DNA from: Xanthomonas pisi DSM 18956
GTDB lineage: Bacteria; Pseudomonadota; Gammaproteobacteria; Xanthomonadales; Xanthomonadaceae
DNA length: 64,000 nucleotides
Reading direction: 5' to 3'
Assembly: GCF_001010415.1 (NCBI RefSeq)
Contig: NZ_JPLE01000016.1
Span: 1 to 64,000, forward strand
In this document: piece after piece, positions 45,882 to 54,703 of the stretch
Layout: each line of letters opens with the position of its first letter
How positions within the stretch are numbered: the stretch's first letter is position 1
Made by a program: the position numbers and the translations under genes
Notes under the pieces: model-generated
Told to the model about the DNA's origin: nothing
The model's input: the letters and a program-made list of their open reading frames with translations, nothing else
Database searches by the model: none

Positions 45882-46784
45882 ATGTCCAGCACCAAGAACC
45901 AGTACGAAATGCAGAACCCGCTCACCCAGTTTCCGCAGCCCAAGTTCCCCGAGCAGACCCAGGAAGCGCCGGGCAGCATCCATGCATTGCAGCCCAAGGC
46001 CGACCACGGCGAGCAGAGCTACCAGGGCTTCGGCCGCCTGAAGGGCCGCAAGGCGCTGATCACCGGCGCCGATTCGGGCATTGGTCGTGCTACTGCAATC
46101 GCTTACGCACGCGAAGGCGCCGACATCGTGCTGAACTACCTGCCGGAAGAAGAGCAGGACGCTGCGGAAGTGGTGAAGTTGATCGAGGCCGAAGGCCGCA
46201 AGGCGATCAGCATCCCCGGTGATCTCAAGGATGAGGCTTTCTGCAACCAGTTGGTCGCACGCGCGGTCAAGGAGCTTGGCGGGCTGGATCTGCTGGTCAA
46301 TATCGCCGGCAAGCAGACCGCGATGAAAGACATCGCCGACATCACCACCGAGCAGTTCGACGCCACCTACAAGACCAACGTGTACGCGATGTTCTGGCTG
46401 TGCAAGGCGGCCATCCCGCACCTGCCGCCGGGCGCATCCATCATCAACACCGGCTCGATCCAGTCCTACCAGCCCTCGCCGACGCTGCTGGACTACGCGT
46501 CCACCAAGGCGGCCATCGTCAACTTCACCAAAGGCCTGGCTCAGCAGGTCGCCGAGAAGGGCATCCGCGTCAACGCCGTCGCCCCCGGCCCGGTATGGAC
46601 CCCGCTGCAACCCAGCGGTGGCCAGCCGCCGGAAAAGATTCCCGAGTTCGGCTCGGAGACCCCGCTCAAGCGTGCCGGCCAGCCGGTGGAGATGGCGCCG
46701 TTGTATGTGATCCTGGCTTCGCAAGAGTCCAGCTACGTCACTGGCGAAGTGTTTGGTGCCACCGGCGGGTTGTTGCTGTCCTGA
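45882..46784 (+). CDS. YghA-like short-chain dehydrogenase/reductase
   Basis: This 300-residue NAD(P)-dependent oxidoreductase is of the extended N-terminal SDR type seen in YghA and YdaD-like general stress proteins. A 40-residue leader rich in Pro and Gln ([20 protein letters not shown]) precedes the Rossmann fold with [10 protein letters not shown]. The active site has Ser in NTGSIQSYQ and the YASTK Tyr-Lys pair, and it ends in [14 protein letters not shown] 45882 follows CAGGAG. An 18-bp tandem duplication overlaps the stop codon. The gene is monocistronic; the substrate is unknown, and aldehyde or sugar alcohol conversion is only a family guess. Confidence 0.93.
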   Translation: MSSTKNQYEMQNPLTQFPQPKFPEQTQEAPGSIHALQPKADHGEQSYQGFGRLKGRKALITGADSGIGRATAIAYAREGADIVLNYLPEEEQDAAEVVKLIEAEGRKAISIPGDLKDEAFCNQLVARAVKELGGLDLLVNIAGKQTAMKDIADITTEQFDATYKTNVYAMFWLCKAAIPHLPPGASIINTGSIQSYQPSPTLLDYASTKAAIVNFTKGLAQQVAEKGIRVNAVAPGPVWTPLQPSGGQPPEKIPEFGSETPLKRAGQPVEMAPLYVILASQESSYVTGEVFGATGGLLLS

Positions 46785-46810
46785 GCCAACAGGCTGTCTT
46801 GAGCCAACAG
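46775..46810 (+). repeat. 18-bp tandem duplication across the SDR stop codon
   Basis: GCTGTCCTGAGCCAACAG is followed directly by GCTGTCTTGAGCCAACAG. The first unit contains the end of the SDR reading frame and its TGA stop. One base differs. Confidence 0.8.
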
Positions 46811-46842
46811 AAAGCGAGCTTCTGCCATCGCGGCACCAGGAT

Positions 46843-46874
46843 CTTGCCGATTGCTATGCGCAGCGATCGGCAAG
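46843..46874 (+). terminator. Hairpin after the SDR gene
   Basis: CTTGCCGAT pairs with ATCGGCAAG, and an inner GCT pairs with AGC. It starts 58 nt beyond the stop, without a T-tract. Confidence 0.5.
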
Positions 46875-46992
46875 CCCTGTCTAGTTGAATTCTGTTGCTG
46901 GCGACTGCATCAATTGATGATGTGTCCAGAAGACGGATGCGCAACGTAGATCGACCGGTGAATCGCCGCCGGCTTTCACTGCACGAAGGTTC

Positions 46993-47013
46993 CCTTCTCC
47001 CACCGGGAGAAGG
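46993..47013. repeat. CCTTCTCCC/GGGAGAAGG hairpin repeat
   Basis: A 9-bp perfect stem with loop ACC is followed by a GTGCCCGAAGGGCGGATGAGGG tract. A sister copy lies at 48788-48806 and a shorter relative at 48937-48954. It sits between convergent genes and may terminate the GH30 transcript. Confidence 0.65.
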
Positions 47014-47070
47014 TGCCCGAAGGGCGGATGAGGGTACGCAACCCACCAACGCTCCGCCCACGGCCCGCGC

Positions 47071-48684
47071 TTACTGCGTCATCACCACCGTCTGGATTGC
47101 ATGCGCCGGGATCTCCAGCTCACTCGATGCCTCGCCCACGTACAGGTTGTAACGGATCGCCACATCGCTGGCATTCATCACCACCGTCGCCAGGCTGCCA
47201 TCGGTGTTGAGAAAGGACGTCGTTGCCAGATTGCTGCGGCTGCTGGCTGCACCCACCCGCCGTGCGCCGGGGCGGATGAACTTGGAAAAGTGGCCGATAT
47301 ACCAATAGCTCGGCGTATAGATCACCTCGCCGGTGCGCGTGTCGGCATGCACCGGCGCAAAGCAGTAATTGCCCACGTGGTTCGGCCCGCCATTTTGATC
47401 GAGCAGGATGTTCCAGTCGGTCCAGCCCACCGCACCATGATTGAGATCGTTGATGATGGCGGTGCCATAGCGCTCACCGTTGGGCCAGTACTGCAGCTTT
47501 GCCGGGTCGAACTTTTCCACCGCCGCTTCGGTCAGCAGCAGCGGCTTGTCCGGGTACGCCTGTGCCACCGCCGCCACGTTCTCCACCATCGGCGCGAACC
47601 CGGCCCAGGTTTCGTACCAGTGGAAGCCCATGCCCCAGGCATACCTGGCCGCGTCCGGATCGTCGAAGATCACATGCGCACGGTGCAGCATCATGTCGCG
47701 ATTGTGGTCCCACACGATGATCTTGCGGTCACCATAGCCGGCGTGCTCCATCGTCGGACCGAGGTGGTTCTTCAAAAAGTCGCGCTCTTCCTCGGCGGAA
47801 AACACCATCGACTCCCAGGTCTGTACTGCCATCGGCTCGTTCTGCAAGCTGATGCCCCAGATCGGGATACCGGCTTTTTCGTAGGCCGCGATGAAGCGTG
47901 TGTAGTAGGTCGCCCAGGCCTGCGCATACTCAGGCAACAACTTGCCACCCTTGAGCATGTTCTTGCTGTCTTTCATGAAGGCCGGCGCACTCCAGGGGCT
48001 GGCGAAGGTCGTCAACTTGCCTCCCGCCGCTGCGATGGCCTGGCGCAGCATCGGGATGCGATAGCGCTGATCGTGCCTGACCGAAAAACTCTTCAGCGCC
48101 GCATCGCCTTCCTTGATGTAGGTGTAGCTGCCGCTGCTGAAATCCGAGCTGTGGATGGTGGTGCGCGCCAGCGTATAGCCGATGCCCTTTTCCGGGTCGT
48201 AATAAGCAGTGAGCAAGGCGCGCTGAGCAGGCTTGGGCAGCCTGGCGAAGGTCTCGGCACTGGCATCGGTGATTGCCCCGCCGATGCCCAGCACCTCCTG
48301 GAAGCGCCGCTGCGGATTGACGAAGATGGAGTTCTCTTTCTCGGTCAACGCATGTCCTGCCCTGGGCGCATCGACAGTGCTGACACGCATCTGCTGCGTT
48401 GCGCCTTGGGCGGAGGTGTAAACGCGTAGTGCACCGGCGGCGGCTGGCGGAACAGCAGCATCCGCAACCGCAGCTTCTACCGCCTTCGATGCGGGCGTGG
48501 ATGCAGATGCCGTCGATGCCGTCGATGCCAGCATCGGAACCGGCGTTGCGGCTGTTCCTGTCGCTGTTCCTATCGCTGTCGCTGTTCCTATCGCTGTCGC
48601 TGTTGCAGATGCCAACACCGTTTCAGTCGCAGCACCCCAAACCCCCAGAACCCCCACCATCGACCACGCAATCGTTCGCTTCAC
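47071..48684 (-). CDS. Secreted GH30-family glycosidase (glucosylceramidase/endo-glucanase type)
   Basis: This 537-residue exported enzyme is of glycoside hydrolase family 30. A signal peptide opens at GTG 48684 (KRTIAWSMVGVLGVWGAA), which has a GGGAGGG ribosome site; no ATG fits. A 70-residue Ala/Thr/Ser/Pro linker follows, partly coded by an 18-bp tandem repeat. The catalytic (beta/alpha)8 barrel begins RFQEVLGIGGAITDASAE. The acid/base is Glu in ISLQNEP, and the nucleophile is Glu in LLLTEAAVEKF. A C-terminal beta domain ends IPAHAIQTVVM. The substrate may be a beta-glucan or glycosphingolipid; the sequence alone does not decide. Confidence 0.92.
   Translation of the reverse strand: MKRTIAWSMVGVLGVWGAATETVLASATATAIGTATAIGTATGTAATPVPMLASTASTASASTPASKAVEAAVADAAVPPAAAGALRVYTSAQGATQQMRVSTVDAPRAGHALTEKENSIFVNPQRRFQEVLGIGGAITDASAETFARLPKPAQRALLTAYYDPEKGIGYTLARTTIHSSDFSSGSYTYIKEGDAALKSFSVRHDQRYRIPMLRQAIAAAGGKLTTFASPWSAPAFMKDSKNMLKGGKLLPEYAQAWATYYTRFIAAYEKAGIPIWGISLQNEPMAVQTWESMVFSAEEERDFLKNHLGPTMEHAGYGDRKIIVWDHNRDMMLHRAHVIFDDPDAARYAWGMGFHWYETWAGFAPMVENVAAVAQAYPDKPLLLTEAAVEKFDPAKLQYWPNGERYGTAIINDLNHGAVGWTDWNILLDQNGGPNHVGNYCFAPVHADTRTGEVIYTPSYWYIGHFSKFIRPGARRVGAASSRSNLATTSFLNTDGSLATVVMNASDVAIRYNLYVGEASSELEIPAHAIQTVVMTQ
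48551..48604 (+). repeat. 18-bp tandem repeat in the GH30 linker
   Basis: GCTGTTCCTATCGCTGTC occurs twice in a row at 48563-48580 and 48581-48598, preceded by a partial GCTGTTCCTGTC unit. On the minus strand it codes for repeating AIGTAT residues. The copy number could vary by strand slippage. Confidence 0.8.
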
Positions 48685-48993
48685 CGTGCACCCTCCCAGG
48701 TTGGTGACCAAGCCTAACCGACCAACGCGGCGCAACATCGCGCAACAAACGAGCGCAACCATGCACCCTTCCATCGCCAGACTTTCTCTTCTCCCCTCGG
48801 GAGAAGGTGGCCCGAAGGGCTGGATGAAGGCAAGTCTGCCAAGAGTGCAACCCGCTCCCTGCAATCAAGGCAACAACCTCAACCCCAACTGGAAAGACAG
48901 CCCCACGACTCCAGCAGACGCATCCTCACCCCAACTCCTCTCCCGCTGGAGAGGGGCTTGGTTTGCGCGCGGCATCAACGCGACGAGCATTGA
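48685..48993. other. Intergenic region with hairpin repeats
   Basis: No gene is supported. The gap contains two palindromes of the same family: CTTCTCCC/GGGAGAAG at 48788-48806 and CCTCTCC/GGAGAGG at 48937-48954. The first is followed by a CCCGAAGGGC tract like that at 47014. These may be intergenic repeat units or terminators of flanking transcripts. Confidence 0.55.
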
Positions 48994-49863
48994 TCAGCGG
49001 CGTGCCAACCGATCCAGAATCCCAGGCACTTCCAGTCCAAGCTCGCGCGCCAAAAACCCCACCGGCCCAATCCGCTTGGCCAACTGCCTGCCCGCCGCCG
49101 CATGCACAAACACGCCCCATAACGCAGCGGTCAACGCATCGCAGCCGCGCGCGGCAAACCCGGCAATCAACCCGGCCAGCACATCGCCAGACCCGGACGT
49201 GCCCAACCCGGACGCACCCCCGCGATGCATCCACACCACCCCATCCGGCCCGGCAATAAAACTGTCCGCACCCTTGACGATCACCACGCTGCGCAGCTTC
49301 TGCGCAAACTTCAGCGCGTACGCGCTCGGTGCCGCTTCCACCGCCGCCTTGTCGTCGCCCGCCAGGGTTGCCATCTCGCCCGCATGCGGCGTCAATACGA
49401 AGGGCCGCCCGATCGGCGCCCGCAGGCCACGCGACAACGCACCGGCATCCAGCACCAAGGTGCACACCGCCTGCTCGGCGGCGCGCCTGACCATCGCCGT
49501 GGTGGTGGCCGACGACGCCATGCCCGGCCCGATCACTGCCGCATCGCAAGCCGCCATCGCCCCGTCCAGCGCGCGGTGTCCGCGCACGATCTCGCCCTGC
49601 CGGTTCTGCGCCAACCCCAGCACCAGCGCCTCCGGTACCGCCAAGGCCATGCCCGGCGCCACACTGGCGGCGGTGGCGATCTGCAGCTTGCCCGCACCGG
49701 TACGCAGCGCCGCCTCGCCGGCCAGCAGCACCGCACCGGGCACGCGCATCGAGCCGCCCACGATCAACACGCGCCCACGCTGCTCCTTGTCGCCACCCGG
49801 GGCCGGCAACGGCATCGCCCGCAAGGCGGCGGCGTTGAGCGTGCGCACGCGCGAGGTGGCCAT
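48994..49863 (-). CDS. nnrD: ADP-dependent NAD(P)H-hydrate dehydratase
   Basis: This 289-residue cytoplasmic enzyme repairs damaged hydrated NADH and NADPH using ADP. It has the ribokinase-like fold with GRVLIVGGSMRVPGAVLLAGEAALRTGAGK, a PHAGEM substrate loop (VLTPHAGEMATLAG), VIVKGADSFI, and the nucleotide motif GTSGSGDVLAG. The epimerase half NnrE found in fused bacterial versions is missing; the protein is NnrD alone. The start overlaps the stop of the upstream phosphatase gene by one base, so they are co-translated. ATG 49863 is the only fitting start, as the in-frame extension beyond it reads antisense to the phosphatase. Confidence 0.93.
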   Translation of the reverse strand: MATSRVRTLNAAALRAMPLPAPGGDKEQRGRVLIVGGSMRVPGAVLLAGEAALRTGAGKLQIATAASVAPGMALAVPEALVLGLAQNRQGEIVRGHRALDGAMAACDAAVIGPGMASSATTTAMVRRAAEQAVCTLVLDAGALSRGLRAPIGRPFVLTPHAGEMATLAGDDKAAVEAAPSAYALKFAQKLRSVVIVKGADSFIAGPDGVVWMHRGGASGLGTSGSGDVLAGLIAGFAARGCDALTAALWGVFVHAAAGRQLAKRIGPVGFLARELGLEVPGILDRLARR

Positions 49864-50636
49864 CAGCGCGCCCCGGCCGGGCGGTCGGACTCGGTGGTCA
49901 CCGGCTCGTCGGCCAGCTCTGGCGGCACGAACTTGGTGCGCAGCAATTCCAGCGATTGCCCATCGGCCGCAGCCGCGTATTCGGTGACGCCGCAATTGGG
50001 CACATCGCCCTCGCGGTCGATGCCCAGGATGGTGGCCTCGTCCATCCGCTCGATCAGGTAGCGGAAGCAATTGACGATCACCTGATGCCCCACGATCAGC
50101 ACCCGCGCGCCCACATGGTTGCGCTGCAGGTCGCCCACCACCCCGCGCAGGCGGAAGATCACATCGCACCAGCTCTCGCCACCGGGCGGGCGAAAGTAGA
50201 ACTTGCCCACCAGCTTGCGCTGCTCGGCCAGCTCCGGAAAGGTCGCAAGAATGCCGGCCGTGGTGTAGCGATCGAGCACGCCGAATTCCTTCTCACGCAG
50301 CCGCTCGTCTACGCTGACCGACTCGGCCGGCTGCCCCAGCGCACGCGCCACCGCAGCGGCGGTCTGGCGCGCACGCACGTAGGTGGAACTCAGGATCAAG
50401 GTTGGGCGCTCGTGCTCGGGCAAACCGGCCATCCATGCCCCCAACGCCTCGGCCTGGCGCTCGCCCAGCGCCGACAACGGCACATCCGCATCGCGGTGCT
50501 CCAGGTCGATCAAGGCCGAGCCGTTGGACTCGGCCACATCGCGCGCCACATTGCCCGCACTTTGCCCATGCCGCACCACCCACAACCGCGCCGGCCACTG
50601 CGCCGAGACACCGGCTACCGCACTGTTCTCACTCAC
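49863..50636 (-). CDS. Histidine phosphatase (phosphoglycerate mutase-like)
   Basis: This 257-residue protein has the phosphoglycerate-mutase fold. The nucleophile is His in WVVRHGQSAGN. The second Arg is in SSTYVRARQTAAAVA, the acid is in REKEFG, and the second His is in LIVGHQVIVNCF. It hydrolyses a phosphomonoester; the target is not readable from sequence. GTG 50636 is chosen because AGGAGA lies 8 nt before it. A further upstream GTG at 50651 lacks this. It precedes nnrD with a 1-nt overlap, which hints at a metabolite repair role. It diverges from a TetR gene. Confidence 0.88.
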   Translation of the reverse strand: MSENSAVAGVSAQWPARLWVVRHGQSAGNVARDVAESNGSALIDLEHRDADVPLSALGERQAEALGAWMAGLPEHERPTLILSSTYVRARQTAAAVARALGQPAESVSVDERLREKEFGVLDRYTTAGILATFPELAEQRKLVGKFYFRPPGGESWCDVIFRLRGVVGDLQRNHVGARVLIVGHQVIVNCFRYLIERMDEATILGIDREGDVPNCGVTEYAAAADGQSLELLRTKFVPPELADEPVTTESDRPAGAR

Positions 50637-50824
50637 ATGCTTCTCCTGCACAACGTCGACCTCACGTGTCGCACAGCCGCCGTGAAAACATGGTCGACCA
50701 GCGCATCTGTGACCGATGTTTCAATACGCACGCGCATCCATGACTGATGGCACGGCAACAAGCGAACGCAATGGATGGGTAACGCCGCGCCGGTATACTG
50801 CAGCCCCCCGACACCCTGCTGCCC

Positions 50825-51454
50825 ATGTCCAACGTCCTGTTGCTGCGCACGGCAAAAGAGCGCGAAGAACTGCTGCTGGAAGAGGTGCTGGACGCCACCG
50901 AGCAGTGCATCGACGTCATCGGCCTGAGTGCCACCAGCTTCGAACTGATTGCCGAGCGCGCCAAGGTCAGCTGCGGCAGCCTGCTGCAACGCTTCGAAGA
51001 CAAGGACGCGCTGGTGCGCGCCTTGCTGGAGCGCAACTACATGCGCGCCATCCGCCAGATGTGGCTGGTGGAACGCCCGGCCAACGTGCACGTGGTGGAT
51101 TTCATCGCCGGCCTGCTCGAAGAATGGCTGCTGCAGGAAATCAACATCAAGCGCACCCGCATCGACCTGGAGCTGCACCTGGCCACCCTGCGCGACCCGG
51201 TGCTGGCCGCCTTCATGCGCCGGCAGAGCGCATCGCTGATCGAACACCTCAGCGCCCTGCTCAAGCGCCTGCTGCGCGGCCACGCCGACCCGGCCAGCAG
51301 CGAACAGGAATTCCAGGCCCGCGTCTTCGCCGTCGCCGCCATGTGCGGCGGCCTGCACAACGTGATGACCAGCGGCATGGAGCTCAACCGCATGCATCTG
51401 CAGTTGATTTTGCGGGAGAGTTTGTCGGGGATTTTGAAGTCTGCGCCGGTGTAG
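50825..51454 (+). CDS. TetR-family transcriptional regulator
   Basis: This 209-residue regulator has a TetR-type helix-turn-helix in residues about 15-62 (LLEEVLDATEQCIDVIGLSATSFELIAERAKVSCGSLLQRFEDKDALVRALL). The helices after it match the ligand-binding half of the family, and the FAVAAMCGGLHNVM segment is near the C-terminal dimer interface. It stands between the phosphatase gene (divergent) and the type IV effector gene, without a visible partner. The ligand is unknown. Confidence 0.85.
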   Translation: MSNVLLLRTAKEREELLLEEVLDATEQCIDVIGLSATSFELIAERAKVSCGSLLQRFEDKDALVRALLERNYMRAIRQMWLVERPANVHVVDFIAGLLEEWLLQEINIKRTRIDLELHLATLRDPVLAAFMRRQSASLIEHLSALLKRLLRGHADPASSEQEFQARVFAVAAMCGGLHNVMTSGMELNRMHLQLILRESLSGILKSAPV

Positions 51455-51672
51455 TGACTGAGATACCAAGCGTTCAATCTTCAACCAAATTTGCCCGACA
51501 TCTGAAGCCTGCGTCAGCAGCAGATCGAAGAGACATTCCTTACCGTTACGGGCAAGACTGCTATCCAGACAGATCAGCAACTGCAGAGCGATTGAATCAT
51601 CGCTACTTTGGTGGTAAATCGGCAACTTGTTCAGTTCGCTGATCGCCGTCCAAGGACCTCAAGGAGAGAGAC
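51455..51672. other. Upstream region of the type IV effector gene
   Basis: This 218-bp gap is visibly richer in A and T than its surroundings, consistent with acquired DNA. It ends in an AAGGAGAGAG ribosome site for the effector gene. The promoter is presumably within it, but I cannot place the boxes. Confidence 0.5.
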
Positions 51673-53136
51673 ATGCCGGAACTCGATATCAACGCATCTG
51701 CAGACGAAGTCGCACGCCTATTCAACCAAGGCCAGGCCCGCGAGGCGGCCATGCGGCTGGACGCGTTGCGCCAAGACCAATCACTACTGGTGCAAGAAGC
51801 GTTGGACCGCTCAGTCGCCTCGCGTGCAGCGGAGCGAATTGATGCACTTCAGCGCCCCGGCGGGCTCCCGGCAACAGATGCTTCGACGGTAGGGCCAGTT
51901 ATTACTCGACTGGAAGCAGCGCGTAATGCACCCCGTTTCCCTGGTGCTGAGGAAACGCGCGATCTTTCTCAGGCGCAGCAACACGACATCTACGCCAGTA
52001 TTGTCGAAACACGTGGCAGCGATGCCGCACACCAAGCCCTAGCGACGCAAGATAGGGTCATTCTTGGGCTGCGCAACGAAAATCGGACAACGCAAGGTAG
52101 GGATCCAGTGACCAGGGAAGCCGACAACAGAGGCACTGGCGTCTACGACGACCGCATCGTGGTGCTGTGGAGAGCTGCGGACGGTGCACGCCATGCTCGG
52201 GAATTCAACCAGGCAACAACCGAGCCCACAGCGCAATATGATGGCCATGCCAAGACGACCCCACGCAGCGAAGGATTTGCTCAGGTGGCCATCAGGCAAA
52301 AAACTGAAGGCGAGGATGTCAACCGCGACAACGTCCGCGACCTGGGCCGCCTGGCGGAAGGCACAACGGAGATGGGACGAACAACGCATCCACTTCGTAA
52401 CCACCCAGATGAATTTGCATTGCGCCCAACCGATGCAGCAGTAGCAAACGGGCAGCACCGGGTTGAACGCGATAGCAATGGCGACGGGTGGTTCGATGCT
52501 CGTGACACCCACGGCGTGCAAGACCTCAATAACACATTCAAAATTCATCGCGGGAGCGGACGCAATACTGACTCAGCTGGCTGCCAGACGATCGGAGGCA
52601 ACGAGTACGACACCTTCGTGAGCACGGTGCGTGGAACGCCTGGTCAAGACCGCTGGCAGTATGTGTTGACGTCAGTCACCCCGACGCAAACATTGCAGCA
52701 GAATCAAGAGCAGGAGAATTTATCAACCGCTACCATCTCGGACCCGCGAGTGCCTGGCCACCCGGACCATGCGCTACAACAGCAGATCAGCGGCCATTTG
52801 ACTGCACTCGGCGGGCGCTATGCACAACATGCGGATAGCTACAGCTTGGCCTTGCTCTACGAAGCCAAAGCAAATGGCATGACACGCGTTGATAATGTTG
52901 TTCCTAGCAACGCAATCGGAACCCAGGCAGAAGGCGCAAGGATTTTTTTGGTTCAGGGACAAAATAACGATCCAGCTGCGTTGCGGGTCGCTAGCGAGGC
53001 GGCAACCATTGCAGCAACGCCAGTTGAGACAAGCCTGCAGCGTCTTCACCAGCAACAGCAAACTGCGGCCGAGGCCCAGGTTCAGGGGCAGCAACAACAA
53101 GAGCAACATCAACAACCGACAATGGGAGGTAGATAA
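51673..53136 (+). CDS. Type IV secretion antibacterial effector (X-Tfe) with XVIPCD C-terminal domain
   Basis: This 487-residue protein has a C-terminal XVIPCD-like recruitment domain at about 356-460: DPRVPGHPDHALQQQISG, the SYSLALLYEAKANGMTRVDNVV core, GARIFLVQG, NDPAALR and VETSLQRLH, then a Gln-rich tail. XVIPCD domains direct killer proteins to VirD4 of the Xanthomonas type IV system. The toxic part is not a family I can name. At 267-278 an EF-hand-like loop (DSNGDGWFDARD) lies before KIHRGSGRNTDSAGCQTI at 290-307, an H-G...S-x-GC arrangement like peptidoglycan-cleaving cysteine transpeptidase-like enzymes (His292, Cys304). The body at about 1-130 is helical. An immunity lipoprotein follows 2 nt after the stop. 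Peptidoglycan as target is inferred. Confidence 0.88.
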   Translation: MPELDINASADEVARLFNQGQAREAAMRLDALRQDQSLLVQEALDRSVASRAAERIDALQRPGGLPATDASTVGPVITRLEAARNAPRFPGAEETRDLSQAQQHDIYASIVETRGSDAAHQALATQDRVILGLRNENRTTQGRDPVTREADNRGTGVYDDRIVVLWRAADGARHAREFNQATTEPTAQYDGHAKTTPRSEGFAQVAIRQKTEGEDVNRDNVRDLGRLAEGTTEMGRTTHPLRNHPDEFALRPTDAAVANGQHRVERDSNGDGWFDARDTHGVQDLNNTFKIHRGSGRNTDSAGCQTIGGNEYDTFVSTVRGTPGQDRWQYVLTSVTPTQTLQQNQEQENLSTATISDPRVPGHPDHALQQQISGHLTALGGRYAQHADSYSLALLYEAKANGMTRVDNVVPSNAIGTQAEGARIFLVQGQNNDPAALRVASEAATIAATPVETSLQRLHQQQQTAAEAQVQGQQQQEQHQQPTMGGR

Positions 53137-53138
53137 AA

Positions 53139-54074
53139 ATGCAAAGCAACCTTTGCCTTCCAATACTCGCAGCTCTCGCATTTTTCACACTGGCTGGCTG
53201 TTCTCAGCAAGCACCTGCGACGACGCCCAAAGAAGCGCCACCGCTTGAGGCGACACCTGCAGATCAGAACAAAACGGCGGGCACTACCATTGAACTGGCG
53301 CCGGGGTTGCCAGGCGTCGGAGACCTCAACAATCGAGAGGCACCCAACGGACGTTATCGCGCCATCCCCGCAGAGGTGGTGACTGCGCTGCTATCGTTGC
53401 CAATGGCACCACTCCAGGTACCGCGACCATTGCTGAAGCAAATATTGGAGCGCGAAGGCTATGTGGTCGAAGTCTCGCGCGGTTCCTCGCCGACTGAATT
53501 CCGGATTACCAGTGTCCGCAGCTCCGGGGCAGACTACGCCTTATGGGTGCGGACATTTCGGGGCCAATCTCCAGATATTGCAGGCTATCTCGTCCATATC
53601 AGCGCGGCCTGCAGCCAACTTGTAGGCCTCCCGTCTGATGACACGACAGAGGCGGCAAAGCGGGAGTGCGCAAAGCCAGGCAGAAAGGGACTAGGCACTG
53701 GATTGCGCGCCTATCGTATCGTGGACGGCAAGGTGGAAGACGTGACCGCATCCATTCGACAGCCCAAAGAAGCGCTAGGCTCCGAACTCTATGACCGCTA
53801 TCAAGCAGCAGGGGCAGGCGACGCGTTTCTGGACGACTCCCGCCTGGATCAAGTCCCCGTCGGTCGTTGGATCATGGAGCTCGACCCCGAGCAACCGCTA
53901 GCCGAAGATGCGCCCCGCGCCTTCGATCGCGGCATGCTGGTGCATGCCGGCTTTTTCCTCTGGAACGGTGACCACTTCGAGAACCGCGACACCGTGCCTG
54001 CACGCCTATGGCCATGTACGGACAGACCGTCGGAATGCAATAAGGAAGATCGCTACGTCACCGCAGACAAATGA
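53139..54074 (+). CDS. Immunity lipoprotein of the type IV effector (X-Tfi)
   Basis: This 311-residue protein has a lipoprotein signal with lipobox LAGC (Cys20), so it should be anchored in the membrane and face the periplasm. That is where an immunity protein against a cell-wall enzyme would act. The mature part begins with a Thr/Pro linker and then a folded domain, including VPRPLLKQILEREGYVVEV and VGRWIMELDPEQPLA. I recognise no family. Its coding sequence starts 2 nt after the effector stop, and its ribosome site lies in the effector's last codons. The order effector then lipoprotein is typical of Xanthomonas type IV killer pairs. Immunity is inferred from position only. Confidence 0.82.
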   Translation: MQSNLCLPILAALAFFTLAGCSQQAPATTPKEAPPLEATPADQNKTAGTTIELAPGLPGVGDLNNREAPNGRYRAIPAEVVTALLSLPMAPLQVPRPLLKQILEREGYVVEVSRGSSPTEFRITSVRSSGADYALWVRTFRGQSPDIAGYLVHISAACSQLVGLPSDDTTEAAKRECAKPGRKGLGTGLRAYRIVDGKVEDVTASIRQPKEALGSELYDRYQAAGAGDAFLDDSRLDQVPVGRWIMELDPEQPLAEDAPRAFDRGMLVHAGFFLWNGDHFENRDTVPARLWPCTDRPSECNKEDRYVTADK

Positions 54075-54201
54075 GGCCTTTGCGCCAAAGCTATCGACGC
54101 GTACGGCCTGGCCCACGGAGTTGCCGGACGTTGCAGTTACAGGGCATACCTGCCCGAGCAGCACATCGAATCGGCTCATTCAACCACGTGGCAGCCACGC
54201 C

Positions 54202-54468
54202 TCACAGTGATGGCTGGGAACCGGGCATGGAGGGGCACTCCACACCGCTCAGCACCTGATTCACCTGTTCGGCCAGCAGCTGCAGGCAAAACGCCAACTC
54301 ATCCATGCAAATGGCCGGCTGCCTCGCCTGTTCTTCGGCCCTTGACCGAGGCTGCGCAAGGCGCGCCAGAAAGCGCATGTGGTCGCGTAGTTGCTGCAGG
54401 CGGTATTGCGCGTGTTCTGGCAGGTAGTAGCCAGCGTTCGCATCTAAGTGATGATGAGCCTCGGTCAT
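54202..54468 (-). CDS. XAC0095-family small protein
   Basis: This 88-residue protein is typical of the XAC0095 family restricted to Xanthomonadaceae: a YYLPEHAQYRLQQLRDHMRFLARLAQPRSRAEEQ helix pair and MDELAFCLQLLAEQVNQVL. The acidic/basic helices suggest a small regulator or partner protein. The role is unknown. ATG 54468 is chosen because the family begins MTEAHHH-like; the upstream frame has no support. It is convergent with the immunity gene and forms the boundary to the defence island. Confidence 0.85.
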   Translation of the reverse strand: MTEAHHHLDANAGYYLPEHAQYRLQQLRDHMRFLARLAQPRSRAEEQARQPAICMDELAFCLQLLAEQVNQVLSGVECPSMPGSQPSL

Positions 54469-54703
54469 TTGATTCTCGCAGGTACCAATCGAGCGAAACC
54501 ACCGTTGTCGGAGGTGGCGAGCCGCTGTACGAGGAGTTCCGAGGCTCCGTGAAGTAATCGTGCTACCTAACGCGGCGCTAGTCAACAGCCTACGACCTAC
54601 CTGATTAGCGCTAGAAATCCCCCCCTTTGCCTACCGCGAAGAAAGAAGTCTCGTTGTAACCACTGCTCCGCCGGTTCAAACCTGCAGCTGGCCAAAAGGG
54701 TTA

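Noticed and set aside
50633-51625. 330-residue minus-strand frame across the TetR gene
   Set aside because: It is a shadow of the TetR gene, with an antisense Gln/His-rich composition.
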